A DNA stretch of 64,000 bases, taken from NCBI GenBank assembly GCA_022749755.1, contig CM040451.1:7515871-7579870 (forward strand), in the 5' to 3' direction. A model generated the notes under the pieces. It was not told where the DNA came from and searched no databases. It worked only from the letters and a program-made list of their open reading frames with translations. Shown here piece after piece: positions 52,635 through 64,000 of the stretch. Origin of the DNA: Azadirachta indica. Lineage: Eukaryota > Streptophyta > Magnoliopsida > Sapindales > Meliaceae. Made by a program: the position numbers and the translations under genes. Numbering within the stretch: the first letter of the stretch is position 1; each line of letters opens with the position of its first letter.

Positions 52635-52715
52635 AATTTAAATGTTCTCTAATTCAGTTTAAGTGAAATTTGAACTTCAAATTTCACTTAAACTGAATTA
52701 GAGAACATTTAAATT
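52635..52715. repeat. 81-bp perfect palindrome (40-bp arms, 1-nt centre)
   Basis: Arms 52635-52674 and 52676-52715 are exact reverse complements around a single C at 52675. The left side overlaps a second, smaller perfect palindrome at 52621-52639 (9-bp arms of AAATTTGAA, 1-nt centre). It would form a tight hairpin in single-stranded DNA or RNA. It lies about 0.6 kb upstream of the PATL4 start codon. Confidence 0.93.
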
Positions 52716-53523
52716 ATATTTAAAAACGGAAAAAAAAAAAAAAAATGAAATTTATGTAGAAAAAGAAAAAAAAAAAATTGAGTTTTCGTGATTTTAATAA
52801 AATTTAGGGACCGAAATAATATTTTTTTGGGACCAATATAATTTTGTCTGCATTTGATCACTGTTTATAAATTTCCAATTATTATAAGTTGTTCTTATTC
52901 ACTGCTAGATTTTCTTTCAAATTTGAATATCTATGAGCATTATTCTACGCAATTTTCTTAATATTATTTTAGTTGGTCGGTGAAAACATGATTTCAAAAT
53001 GTTATAGTATAAATTATTTTCTTTACAGATTTTTTTTATTACCTTTATAGATTTTGAATCTAATAAGTATGTATGATAAATATCATTAATTTTTTTTTTA
53101 CAAATTTAAAAAAATTTAATATTAGACAAATAAAATCTAAAAAATACAAAATAATTTTCTTAAAAAAATAAAGTGATAAACTCTTGAATTGTTCCCGTAT
53201 AATATTAACATAGGTTTTTTCCATTACGTTTATTCTCAAAATATTTGTTTTAGGTATTACCCAAATATTAATGTATAAAATGTTTTTTTTTATTAATAAA
53301 ATAACTATAAAAACCTAACCAAATCGTTAAAGAAAAAGTTCATATATATATATATATATATTTCTAATTAAAAATGACCATTGTCTTGTTGTAATCACAA
53401 GGCATCCATACCTAATTTGGTTGTTTATTATTAATTATTATTGTCTCATAGGTATTGACAGCAAAGGTCAACATCTATTCTACAAAGTACATACTTGTAA
53501 TTTGCATTTCTTATTTAATATTT

Positions 53524-53592
53524 ATATTATATTGTATTGTATTATATTATATTATATTATATTATATTATATTATATTATATTATATTATAT
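53524..53592. repeat. (TTATA)n pentanucleotide microsatellite
   Basis: About 60-70 bp of TTATA repeats, with a few TTGTA variants at the left edge. Confidence 0.9.
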
Positions 53593-54455
53593 ATAAAAGA
53601 ATTTAAAAAGGAAACTAATTCTGCAATATATGTTTTATAATTTTCAAAGAGGGCAAAGTGTTAATTTGCCGTATGATTAATGGGAATGCCTTTTGTTATT
53701 TGCTTGCCCGAAGCGGGTTAGAATACAAGGCATGCTGACAAGTGGCAGTAGCACACCGGCTGATCATGAGAAATGATAAGCATTTTGCCTGATTGATTTC
53801 CTTCTCTGGCCGCATGATTCGCTGGCTAAAATGACAGACAGCTCCATGTGGTTGTTAGTTATGTCTGATTATAGCGCATGCCGTAAATCATGGCTTGATT
53901 GATGAAGATGATTCTGTCCGCAAATGATCAAATCAATCCGGACTATTCATCAGGCCCACGTCATATTACAATGAGTTTGAACAGTCAACTTGTGGAGCTG
54001 GAAGAAACAAAAGACTATTGTATTTGGCAACTAAGTAGTAGTAGTAGTTTAATTAACACAGATAGTTCATCATCATCACATCAATCAATCAGAAAGGCTA
54101 GCATTTCAACTTCGGATGGCTGAAAGAGAATCTTGTATATCGAATATACCCGTATCATATAATTTCTTTGATTTCCTGAAAGGGAATACAACAACAATCT
54201 GTGAAAGCTAAATAGTCAACCTTCTCCAGATTCTGATGATATTCCAGTCCAGAGACACACAGAAAGAACACCGAATTTGACAATATATGCCGTCCGAAAT
54301 TAGTAGTAACATGCAGGCACAGGCAGACCATGAAACATCGACGAAGGACCAAGGAATAGGATCAAGTTTAAAACCACAAGTCATATTTATAAACAGAAAG
54401 TTTCAGTGCTACAGATTTGGCCTAGTCCTAATCCTGATGAGCAGTAAATTTGCAA

Positions 54456-54478
54456 GACCTGACCTGACCTGACCTGAC
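54456..54478. repeat. (GACCT)n short tandem repeat
   Basis: Four consecutive GACCT units followed by a GACGT variant. Confidence 0.85.
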
Positions 54479-54512
54479 GTGACAGGCAGCGTTAAGAATA
54501 CGATCATTACTG

Positions 54513-54537
54513 TATATATATATATATATATATATAT
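54513..54537. repeat. (TA)n microsatellite
   Basis: Alternating TA of about 25 bp downstream of the TWINKLE stop codon. Similar runs occur at 39061-39079, 53344-53361 and 60952-60985 (the last within a TWINKLE intron). Confidence 0.9.
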
Positions 54538-54712
54538 TCCAATATCATGGATGCTTGTAGATCGCAGGAAGTAATAGAACCCGCTGCCTTTAATTGAATC
54601 GCGTCCCTCGTGAAAGTCCACATTGAGGCTGCTGATACCAGTACATGCTACTGTACACTACTAAAAAGTATTACATAGATACAAAATTGCCAGGCTTCCC
54701 CAATATTAATGG

Positions 54713-57700
54713 TTAATCGATGTCCATGTATTCACCAGTAACTCTGCCAGGAAGCAAATAATATAAAACATTATATAAACCCATAGATCAAATACTGCCC
54801 ACAAAGAGAAATACTTAAGGGCTTGGATGAGTGAATCAAACTTCTGACAAAAATATATAACATCAAATGTTTGATGTTTCGTGTAAGTATCTTAATATAA
54901 AAAAAGACAATTTTGATAAGAGAATCAAGTAAAGGGAGAACAACAATCATGCAATATCATGTAGACAAAATTAATATCAAAATTACTAAAATTTTTCACT
55001 CAGAAGAATCACTTAAAATTTTGTAAGAAAAAGTAAAAAAATCCTCAAATTCACAACTCAATGCCCAACAACTTAAAATAGGTAACTGAAGAAAATGGGA
55101 CTTCAGTGGATCATAGTGGAGGCATGATCCATCTGAAGAGAAAGAAATCGAGAGTAGAGTGGCAAGACTGTAAAAGAGAGCTATGTGAATCAATTGAGCA
55201 GAAGAAAAGGAGAGAAACGATAAGGCTATCATTTGCGAGAGGGAGAGATGATTTGAAGTGTAAAGCAAGGAGTTAAAAATATGAGGGATGGAATGGAACC
55301 ACCATTCTTTAGTCTTCATTCTTCTTGTAGGAGTGTTGCTTTTGAGATTGGGACTAATGGGTATTCCTATTTTTATTTCTTCTTGCTTATGACAATCAAA
55401 AAGTGGAGTTCGCATTCCTTCTGTCCATTCCATTCCAAGATTCAAGTCTATTTGAACAACTGTGTGACAAGTTTAATTTAACTATGGGGAAAGATTACTT
55501 TGTTTATTTGAGGAAAATGATCTTGGAAAAAGAACTGCAGTCATTCAAGTGATTCAGAATGAACAACTCAGATAAATGCTCAGAAGTCAGAAAGAACTCA
55601 TTTTGAAGAAAATTCCAGAGCAAGAAGATGCAGCGTATCTACAAGCTGATACGTCTAGTTAAGTTCTGAGAAGTTTGAAAAGATAAATGAAGTTTCTTTG
55701 ACATCACAACTAGTTTAGATCCAAAGGAAAAACTTTAAGGTCCTGACAGGAGAATGTTGAGATGATGTAAGAGAACATGAGATAAAAGATTTCTTTATCT
55801 CTGGCTGTCAGTAACTATCAGATTTACCTTGAAAGTGAATGGGAAAAGACTGTTAAAGTTTTCCTAAGGCAGCATTTGATAAAAAACTTAGGGGGAAACT
55901 TACAGATAGATTATTCTATTCGGTTAATAGAAAGAGAAATCGTTTTTCAAACTTAGCTTTGTTGTGCTAATTATCAAAGTGCTTCAGACTGAGCTGCTTC
56001 GTGTGTTCACATATAGTGCAGTAGTCACATTTATGTACTAAAAAAAAAAAAAAACAACAACAATACTTACTTGAAGATGCAAATGCTGCATTAGTTATAC
56101 CATAACTAGCATGTTTCACATACCTATCATATGACAAGTAGGCATCACCTATAGTTCCTGCTACCTTATTCCGCACCTTCCGCACACAAACCTGCAGTTA
56201 TACAGTTTAACTTTCCTCAGGTAAATCCTCTAACTATGATGAGGATGATGATGACAATAAAATGTGTCCACGATGCATAATACTTTAAAGGAGTATACTC
56301 ACTTGTACTCTATCAATAGGTCCAGCCTCTGGATCCCGATTACGATGAATGACAATCCCATTGTCACATTTGTTTATGAAGTGAGCACTTCCACTAATAT
56401 CATAGAGATTAGGAGGATCCCCAACCCAGTTGTGCAACTGTCGGACATGATAAAGTCAGAAAGAGGAGATAACTGAACAACAAACTATAGTTCTTAGATG
56501 CCAACCTGTCTAGGATGGGCGACAAACCAAACATGGCAAGCATGATGTTGAGCAAACCGTTTGACCATCGTAAGCATCTGACTCACATACTCAGTTTCCG
56601 TCCTGTCAGATAAAAAGTTCACATTCTGGTAAAAGCAGAAACTCTGGAATTTATTATGCCAGAACAAGGAATGCTTTGAATAGAAAGGCATGCATCTACA
56701 GGGATATATCCCAGTTAATGTAAAACAGTTACTCATGAGTAATATTACACTGTGAACCACCACAAATTGTGATATTTTGATGCAATACTGGTTGGCACAA
56801 TCAATTCTCCAATTCCCATCAAAACCACAAATTACTTCTAATTTTTCCTTTAATCTTATATTCTCAATAGAACTAAAAATTTCAAAGCACTAAAAACAAA
56901 AAGAAAAGCACTGCAATGTTTCTTTATTGGCATATTGGCAAAAAATTAAAATCATTAGCTCTTCATTGTTTAACTTTTAGAAAATTATTAAGAGAAACAC
57001 TTTGTAACTGGAAGGTGCTTTCATCACTTTAAAATTTCTTTTTCTGCTAAGAAATAAGAGAATTGCACTGACAGCAAAAATCAACTTACAGAAAGGGCAG
57101 GGACATACTGTCCACCAAAAATAAAAGGGGCTTTGATTATTTCAAATGGTCTTTTATGGATATTTTGCCCTCAATTGTTTCCAGTATCTACCTGCATTTC
57201 TATAATTCAAGCTCTACAGTACACTTCTTGTACTACAATCTCATTTATTAAAGTTGAAAAATATGCTTAAAAATTCAGTTTTCAAAGCTATTTAAGTTCC
57301 TATCAACTGTTGCTTTTCAAAAATGTATAACCTTCCAGAATATAGAAGTTATACAAAATTTATAGAATATATAAGCTATTTAAGTTCCTAATGCTAGATA
57401 AAAAAAAAAAAAAAAACGCTTCCATGTTGCCAATGCTGTCCAAGTAAATTAATTAAGGCTCTTTTCACTTTTCTTTTTCTTCTTTTGGGTTGTGGAGGTG
57501 GAGAGAAACAGAACAAAAGATAGATAACAGAAAGAGACTTACTGGCTCACAGGACGTTGATGATCAAGCTCATTGTAAGGATCAATTACAAGTCCTTGCA
57601 CCCCATGCCTTAAAACTGCTGCTTTGGCAAGATCAAGGACCCATTTTATACTTGGAAGGGAATCATTCTCACACCTGTTGCATAGCTATGTGAGAAACAA

Positions 57701-60700
57701 AGATGAAGGAGCAGTAAACTGAATATAAGTAAAAAAGCCATGCGGACTTGATCAGCAACAGATAGCTTATCTCCATGTACCAAAAACTTAAAAACTTTAG
57801 TCAAACACTACTCTAGAACCAAAATTTTGAATTAACGAAGGGAACTTTGTGAGTCTGGATAGATTGTTTGACTCGTTCCAATTCATTGATGGTACACAAA
57901 AGAAATATCAGAAGATAAATCGGAACACCACCTTAGCTAACAAAATATATATCTTATTTGCTTTTAAGATTACTTTAAAATTGATGTTATGACTAGAAAA
58001 GTTCCTTCCAAGATTGAAATTGTTTCTAAGGCTTTCACACACAGAAGAGATAATACTGGGATATTGTATAAAGGAGGTGGCTAATGTATGTTTATCTCCA
58101 AATTGGAATACAATGAGCTACAAAGAGTTGGCAGGTGTAGACTATGTAATCACAGTAACATGAAACATGATAAACAGTCTCTCACAGCATAATTTAATCA
58201 CTGTAACTAATAAACTGTATTTCTACTGGAAAAACTATCCGCAAACTTGAAACATCAACTTACCTTATAAGGGAAAATGTATCACTCAACCATTCCTTCC
58301 CTTCCTCGAACTCCTCAACAGACATTCGTTCAGCAGATCCTCCGTAACTGTAGTTGTGAGCAAACTGAAGTTAATGGTTATATCAGCTTGCAATTAAAAT
58401 TTTTTAAAGAAAACATAAAAATTGAAAGAAAATAATATAAATAAATAATGACTTTGGTCAATCAACCCACTGAATACAGGAAACTGACAGATTCAATGGT
58501 CAAAAGTATTCAATGTATAGAGTCTGTGCAGTTATACACACTTACTAGGCAGAAAGGAAAAGATGCCAACTAGTGGAGTATAAAAGAAACACCTATTCCC
58601 AACTTGAAGAGCTAAAATAAACCATAAAAATCAAGTTTACAGGGTATATACAAGATACTTACCTTAAAAATAATAAAAAGTATAAGTAAAATATCTTAGA
58701 AGATCAAAAAACTCCACAAAATGAAAAGATGAAACAATTTCATCCACATAGCCATTACTAAAGCATCTTTGGCAATTCCACTAAAGCAAATATGGATATA
58801 ATGTTAGATATAATTTTCAAAATATAATTTCTTTTTTATTAATTGTTTTATTATGTCATGTAAGATAATAATATTTATGTAATAAACATACTAGTATTCA
58901 ATTAAAAATTAAATAATATCATCTTTTTTCCTTATAGTCATTGGTATTCATTAAATATGCAAAATAAACAAATAAATATACTATTTTTATTTAGTAAAAT
59001 ATAGATAGTAAATTAAAAATTATTCAATGGAATCATATGCATTTAAATAAATTTTAAAAGATAAATACAAATAATGACTATGTAAACGTATGACCAAATT
59101 CAACAGCAAGTGCATTTTAGTCATTGTACATGCACTCCACTTTCATAATTTAATTACCAAACATTTTAATTATTTCATAAGTGATTATCATATAATCTAA
59201 CTTTACTAAATATCCTACTAGTATCTAGAGCTGACCATTTCATAATCTAAGATAGAATTGATTATTCAACAATATGCAATCCCAAACATTCCTTAGTTAT
59301 CGAAAGCTAGTTTATCTATGCATTTCCAAACAAACTCTATTTATGGATTCCACCACCCAATCCTAATGATGCTCAAAGTTTTCAAAGTTTGATATGATGT
59401 CCAATCATATAAATCAATACAATCCACCACCTTAGCTTTCTTAGCCACGCCAGCCACCATGCATCAGTCTACAAACATCAGGTGTTACTTGGAAGAAAAT
59501 CCTCCATTGAAGACCAACTCTTCATCTCACATCCCCTTGAAAGAGATTTAAGAAAAAGTGCACACATTCTGTCCCCACTCCTTCATACATACAACCTCTT
59601 TCTCTCTGTTTTTTGCTGTGGAGCTTGCATGTAGTTGTGCTTGTTCATTTTCTTTTTGTGCAAAAAGCCTATATGTTCCAAACAAGAATAAGAAAACCCT
59701 AAGCTTAACCATGGCCAAAGCTTTCATTGAACTTACATTAAATTACAAGCTAAATAACTAGTGAAAAATATTTATGTCCACCTGGTAACAACTGCAGCTA
59801 GTCCTGTCAAAACTCTTATAATCAATTATTACGCATAATCTATCATAATAAGTTTATAGGTTATAGGAATTAAAAGGGAAAAGAAAAAAGAAAGAAAGAA
59901 ACCAAACAGTGCAAAGTAAAAACGAAGAGTAATACTACTAACTTACCTTGCTTCAAAAAATGGCTTCTTTATATGTTTCTCCAAAAGCTTTCTTGCATGC
60001 TCCCGGACCTATGAATTAATGATAAGGGGTGAGATGAACAAATCAAAAGTTAATAAACAAAAAAGAAATAGCAGCAATAACATCAAATTTTCAGGAACTA
60101 TTGTAAGCAATGACAATTACTCAAAGAGTCCCCACCCAAAAAGAAAAGGTAAATATATAAACAAACTAAATAAAACCAATAAGAAAAAAAACAAAGAAAA
60201 CTACAGTTCCATCTTAAGAATTAAATTGTTGGGATGAGCGTTGAAAACCCTTGAAAAAATATCCCAAGACACAGAGAGAAAATCAGTTCATATCTAGGAA
60301 CCCCATTAGGTTTTCATCAAATCTTGTTATTGAATGATTAGACCAAAACATCCTTCTGACAGTAAAGATAGTGAATCATCAATCAAGCACAAAAGCAGTT
60401 TTAGTGTGAAGGTATTTTGCACATGGCTTTAACCATATAACTCTCGCAGCTTAACCTAACCAACCTCTGGCCATTCTATGTTGATAGGCCTGAGCATGAC
60501 TAATCACCAATAGATTCAAGTGTCACTTTATATATTACACATAATGACAGTAGGTAATCTATTATCCTCAAAAAACTTGAAAAACAACTAAGTGCACATA
60601 TGTTCCCAAGCACAACATAGAGATCCAAAAGGTAAGCACACAAGCACACAAGCACACAAACAGGAGAGAGATGAACAGTTTTTATCAGGACTAATATCAT

Positions 60701-60950
60701 AGTGAGAAGCATTGTCCAGAACTAAAAATACACCAGTAAATGAGCATCTCAAGCATGCTTGGGCAACTGAGTGCTACAGAAAAGACCTCAACAGATTGAA
60801 TTAAGCCTGTTTATTACATAAACCAAAAGAGAAACGTTTAAAGAGGGAAAGTGGGATACAATGTTGCAAGGCACTGACTCAAGCAACAAGGTATACCATA
60901 CAAAAACTTAAGATATTTCCACCAAAATTATTCAGCCATTAGCTCTATCA

Positions 60951-60989
<39 letters not shown>

Positions 60990-63338
60990 CTAAATCTTCT
61001 TGACAACAGTATCCACCAATTTAACTGATTACATCCGCTGGGATGGCTCCAGAATCTGATAACATCAATTGTTTTACATCATTAACTGTAGAGAAAGCAT
61101 AAACTACTTGAATCAAATTACGAACTTGACCTTGTTCTCCATGGAGCAGAGTGCAAATTTCCAGCCAACCCTTTCGTTGATATTGCACAAGAGAGCATCA
61201 ATCCACTCACTCTTCCCAGAGTTTGGAACCCCAGTTACTATAGTCAATTCTCCTGGCACAACCTGATAAAAAAAAAAATTTATAAGAACAAGAGAAAAAG
61301 GTAAACTAAGTGACAGTTCCCTGCTTGATATTCAAATTGATATCAGAACTAAATTTCAAGGTCCTTAGAGCCTACTTTTTAAGTTGAACATGTGACTGAT
61401 GGCATTAATGCATCATTCTATTATAACTATGTTAATTTTCAAATTACATAATATCTAAATAGAACTGTAGACTCCACATACACATTGATATACATATATA
61501 CACATGCATATGTATCATGCATTGTATATAATATCACACTAACATTGTATAGCTCATTTAGAGCCTTCCACCCGGTCGATACACCAAATTCATCTCCAAG
61601 AGTCCGATGATAATACGCATCAATTTCATCAAAATAATCTCTAAAGTTGAACAATCCTCGTATAGGGTACAACTCAGCATTATCAATTACTTCCCTCAGT
61701 GCAACAGGTCCCAGATACATAAGTACCTGTGATCATAATTTCAAAATTATTAGTGTTGCTGCAATAATATCAAACACAATTTACCTAGTTAAGTAACTGC
61801 CAATGTAAACAACAGAAATAGATACCCTGCTTTGAAGGGACATACACCCTCACCAAGCTTATGCATGGCTCCTCATCACAGTATGCGTATTGGAAAAATA
61901 GTAGACAAAATGAGTTTTTAAATTACTCTCCTAAACTAATCTTGTAGGTATGCCAGGCTATAACACAAGCAATAGAGACTAGTAACATTTTAGAGAATCT
62001 TCTCCCATTGAACAGTTCAATAATAGCAATCAACATATCCCATTGAAATATTGAAAACTTGACAGGGAAAAATAATGTTAATTGGGAGTTACAATGTCAA
62101 CAATTCCACTACCTGTTATGCAAAACATATTGCCCATAAACTAAACTCTCGAACTATCATCAATATAACTAATGATTAAAAATAATACTAATAAGAATTT
62201 TTTCATCATTGCCCATTACATACACAAAGAGACAATACATATATATAAAGCAATTGATAATCTGACCTCATTTGCGTCTTTAAAATGATCAGCCTCATTC
62301 TTCTTTGGCCATCTGACTCGCCAGCACCTGCCACAGTTATAAATAAGTAATCATGAGGATTCCTGAGAAAGCAAATGGTAGTATGCAAAATCATAATCAC
62401 AGTCAATATAAACCTCTCTCTACCGACACGGCGAGCAAGTTCTTCCGCTAAGGCTTGACCAGGTGGATCCCCATCAGTGGCAAGTATAATGCGAGATGCC
62501 TATCAATAACAATATCTTTAAGAACCAGGACCTTGGTTTGTTTACATTTGTGATAATTCAAAGAAACAAACATATTTGAACCAACCTTCTTTAGGTACTC
62601 TTTGCAGTTCCACAAATACTGATACTTTATGTCCTAGCTTTACAAAACACAGACATGAATTAGTTCAAAACTTTGGCAATTTAACATAAAAGAAATGTAC
62701 TGAAATGATGAGAGTGCATTCTGTTTTGCTCCACTTTTTCTGCTTAAGTAATATTACATCCATGACAGAACACTTGCAGCAAAGTGAACCTTAAAAAAAC
62801 CCACAACAGCTTAAGGAGAAATAGTTGCAGCTAGGATCATGCAATGCATCAAAGTTATGATCTGGAAACAAGGATATGAGTGCTGCATTTTGACCACATT
62901 GTACAACATATTCTTTTTTTCGGGGCAGGGGACCATGAGAAACAAAGAATAATCACATTGTACGACATATCGTGTCAACAGGAACAAAAATAATATCAAC
63001 AAAAGCAATTACTGAGAATATAATGAAAATGACAATATTCAAGATTTTTAAAATCGGGAAAACCTGCTCTTGAGGTGGCACATCCTTTTTTGAAACCACA
63101 GCAGGAGCTCCATCAGGAACACTCACACAATTATAAAAACCAGCTTCTTCCATTGAGAGCTTGTCTATTTCACCTTCAACCTACAAGCAAAAGTTAAAAA
63201 TATTATCTATTATGCACCAGGTCCAATTAAAAATAACGTGCATAGTGCCAATAGAGAGGAAGAAAAACATACAATGATGATATCACTTCCTTCTTCTATA
63301 TCATCCAGCCCATAAAATACTTTTTCAGTATCCTTTTC
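54713..63338 (-). CDS. TWINKLE: TWINKLE-type organellar DNA primase-helicase, 3' part (5' exons outside window)
   Basis: A dual-targeted replication enzyme (phage T7 gp4-like primase plus DnaB-type helicase) of plastids and mitochondria. Fourteen GT-AG exons join in one frame to 433 residues plus stop: 63273-63338, 63064-63180, 62586-62633, 62414-62499, 62267-62327, 61544-61726, 61131-61262, 59947-60008, 58264-58347, 57543-57674, 56506-56602, 56303-56437, 56124-56191 and 54713-54743. The Arabidopsis protein is about 700 residues, so the N-terminal zinc-finger and start of the primase lie beyond 64 kb. Visible parts: toprim motifs VEGEIDKLSMEEAG and ILATDGDPPGQALAEELARR; helicase Walker A GVPNSGKSEW; Walker B LVIDPYNELDH; then WFVAHPRQ, SGSAHFINKCDNG and a C-terminal VTGEYMDID. 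All key residues are present, so nothing suggests decay. The last coding exon is only 31 nt, after a 1.4-kb intron. Confidence 0.95.
54744..56123 (-). other. Large last intron of TWINKLE
   Basis: A 1.38-kb intron before the 31-nt terminal exon. It contains a 149-codon open frame on the minus strand (54996-55445) that has no family signature and that I treat as chance. Other long introns, at 58348-59946 and 60009-61130, hold only AT-rich sequence and a (TA)n run. Confidence 0.7.
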
Positions 63339-64000
63339 CTGAAATAGAAGCAGAGAGCACAAAGAAGATCAAAATGATAAATTCTTTCTAACCTATTTAT
63401 GATATAAGCATTCAAAGGAGAAAAAAGTGATATGAGGAGATCAGAAGACAGAAAGTGAAATAGATGGGAGTAAATCACTCCACACACTTCAATCTAATTC
63501 ATATTCCGTGAAACATAGAACATTAAACTATAAATATAGATATGAAGGAATCATGCGTCCAGCCAAAAGACAGTACCGACATCTAATTTTACAGAGAAAT
63601 ACTATTCTCAAAAATCCATTTGAACAGACAGAATAACAACTTAATTGCTTGCATACATATTGGGCAACAGTGAATAGCTGCATTTATGATCAGGTGGCTT
63701 TTCGGCACATGAGATCTACTCAAAAATCCTTTTGAACAGACTAAATAACAACTTAATTGCTCACATACATATCCAGCAACAGTGAATAGCTGCATTTATG
63801 ATTAGGTGGCTTTTCAGCACATGAGATCTTTTGAGGCACTTGAGACATTCAAAGTTCTCAGAATATCAAAAATAAAAAGAAAAATCATTTATTCCAAACT
63901 GTTTTAAAATTTGAGTGTCAAAAGACACCTACGGTAGAAGTCTAACCCATCATGTTAATCATTGTTACTGTAATCAAACAAATACATAGTATAAGAACCT
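63339..64000 (-). other. TWINKLE intron at right edge
   Basis: The sequence upstream of the exon at 63273-63338 has no matching toprim-domain exon, so it is probably an intron running past the window edge. It contains the 112-bp tandem duplication listed separately. Confidence 0.6.
63607..63830. repeat. 112-bp tandem duplication in TWINKLE intron
   Basis: CTCAAAAATCC[A/T]TTTGAACAG starts copies at 63607 and 63719. The next about 90 bp (AATAACAACTTAATTGCT, AACAGTGAATAGCTGCATTT, GGTGGCTTTTC) is repeated with a handful of substitutions, so the duplication is fairly recent. Confidence 0.9.

Larger units (their letters stand above)
52034..54712. other. Spacer between PATL4 and TWINKLE
   Basis: About 2.7 kb: the PATL4 promoter and 5' UTR (52034 to roughly 52330, GC-richer), the long palindrome at 52.63-52.72 kb, a (TTATA)n run, and the downstream region of TWINKLE. 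No coding gene is visible. The small frame at 53899-54123 has no family features. Confidence 0.55.

Noticed and set aside
54996..55445. 149-codon open frame on the minus strand
   Set aside because: It lies wholly inside the last TWINKLE intron, has no family motif, and is Ser/Leu/Phe-rich as expected from T-rich intron sequence.
1..64000. CRISPR array, operons or prokaryotic insertion sequences
   Set aside because: Direct repeats here are microsatellites, duplications or satellite-like units without short-spacer regularity; genes are intron-bearing plant genes.

Overview
This is a 64-kb piece of an AT-rich plant nuclear genome. The genes have GT-AG introns, long AT-rich intergenic stretches and many microsatellites. 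The families present (group IIe WRKY factor, patellin, plant TWINKLE helicase, nsLTPs, an E-class PPR protein and F-box/FBA genes) fit a eudicot, most likely a rosid. I cannot name the species with confidence. There are no bacterial, organellar or CRISPR-like features.

Layout: 1-11.4 kb is gene-free, with a small GC-rich island of ACGT-core motifs at 7.0-7.2 kb and GA/TA microsatellites. A complete three-exon WRKY14/35-type transcription factor lies on + at 11.84-14.08 kb. Next comes about 5 kb of gene-free DNA containing an 87-bp-period repeat. At 19.6-23.4 kb (+) there is a six-exon short-chain dehydrogenase (At4g20760-like) with one apparent 1-nt insertion in exon 5. The 24.2-34.7 kb segment holds two near-identical type-1 nsLTP genes in opposite orientation and two decayed F-box/FBA copies. 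At 35.4-36.0 kb (-) are two splice-compatible exons of a protein I do not recognise. At 36.5-38.8 kb (-) is a heavily frameshifted E-class PPR pseudogene (At4g20770-like).

From 39 to 49.5 kb there is a repeat territory. Its core is a tandem array with about five 1.08-kb units followed by about five related 0.44-kb units. Both unit types carry traces of the same minus-strand reading frame. This is the least explained structure in the window.

At 50.09-52.03 kb (-) there is a complete four-exon patellin-4-like gene with an in-frame duplication of a 38-residue acidic repeat. An 81-bp perfect palindrome lies just upstream of it. From 54.7 kb to the right edge (-) lie fourteen 3' exons of a TWINKLE-type organellar primase-helicase; its 5' exons are beyond 64 kb.

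The genes do not form a pathway. Their company looks like ancestral order: as I recall the Arabidopsis map, WRKY14, TWINKLE and PATL4 sit together around At1g30650-At1g30690, and the SDR and PPR genes are neighbours at At4g20760-At4g20770. Here the two blocks are interleaved. I found no convincing new multi-gene system. The best leads are the two-period repeat array, the unrecognised two-exon fragment, the LTP/F-box duplication and the long palindrome.
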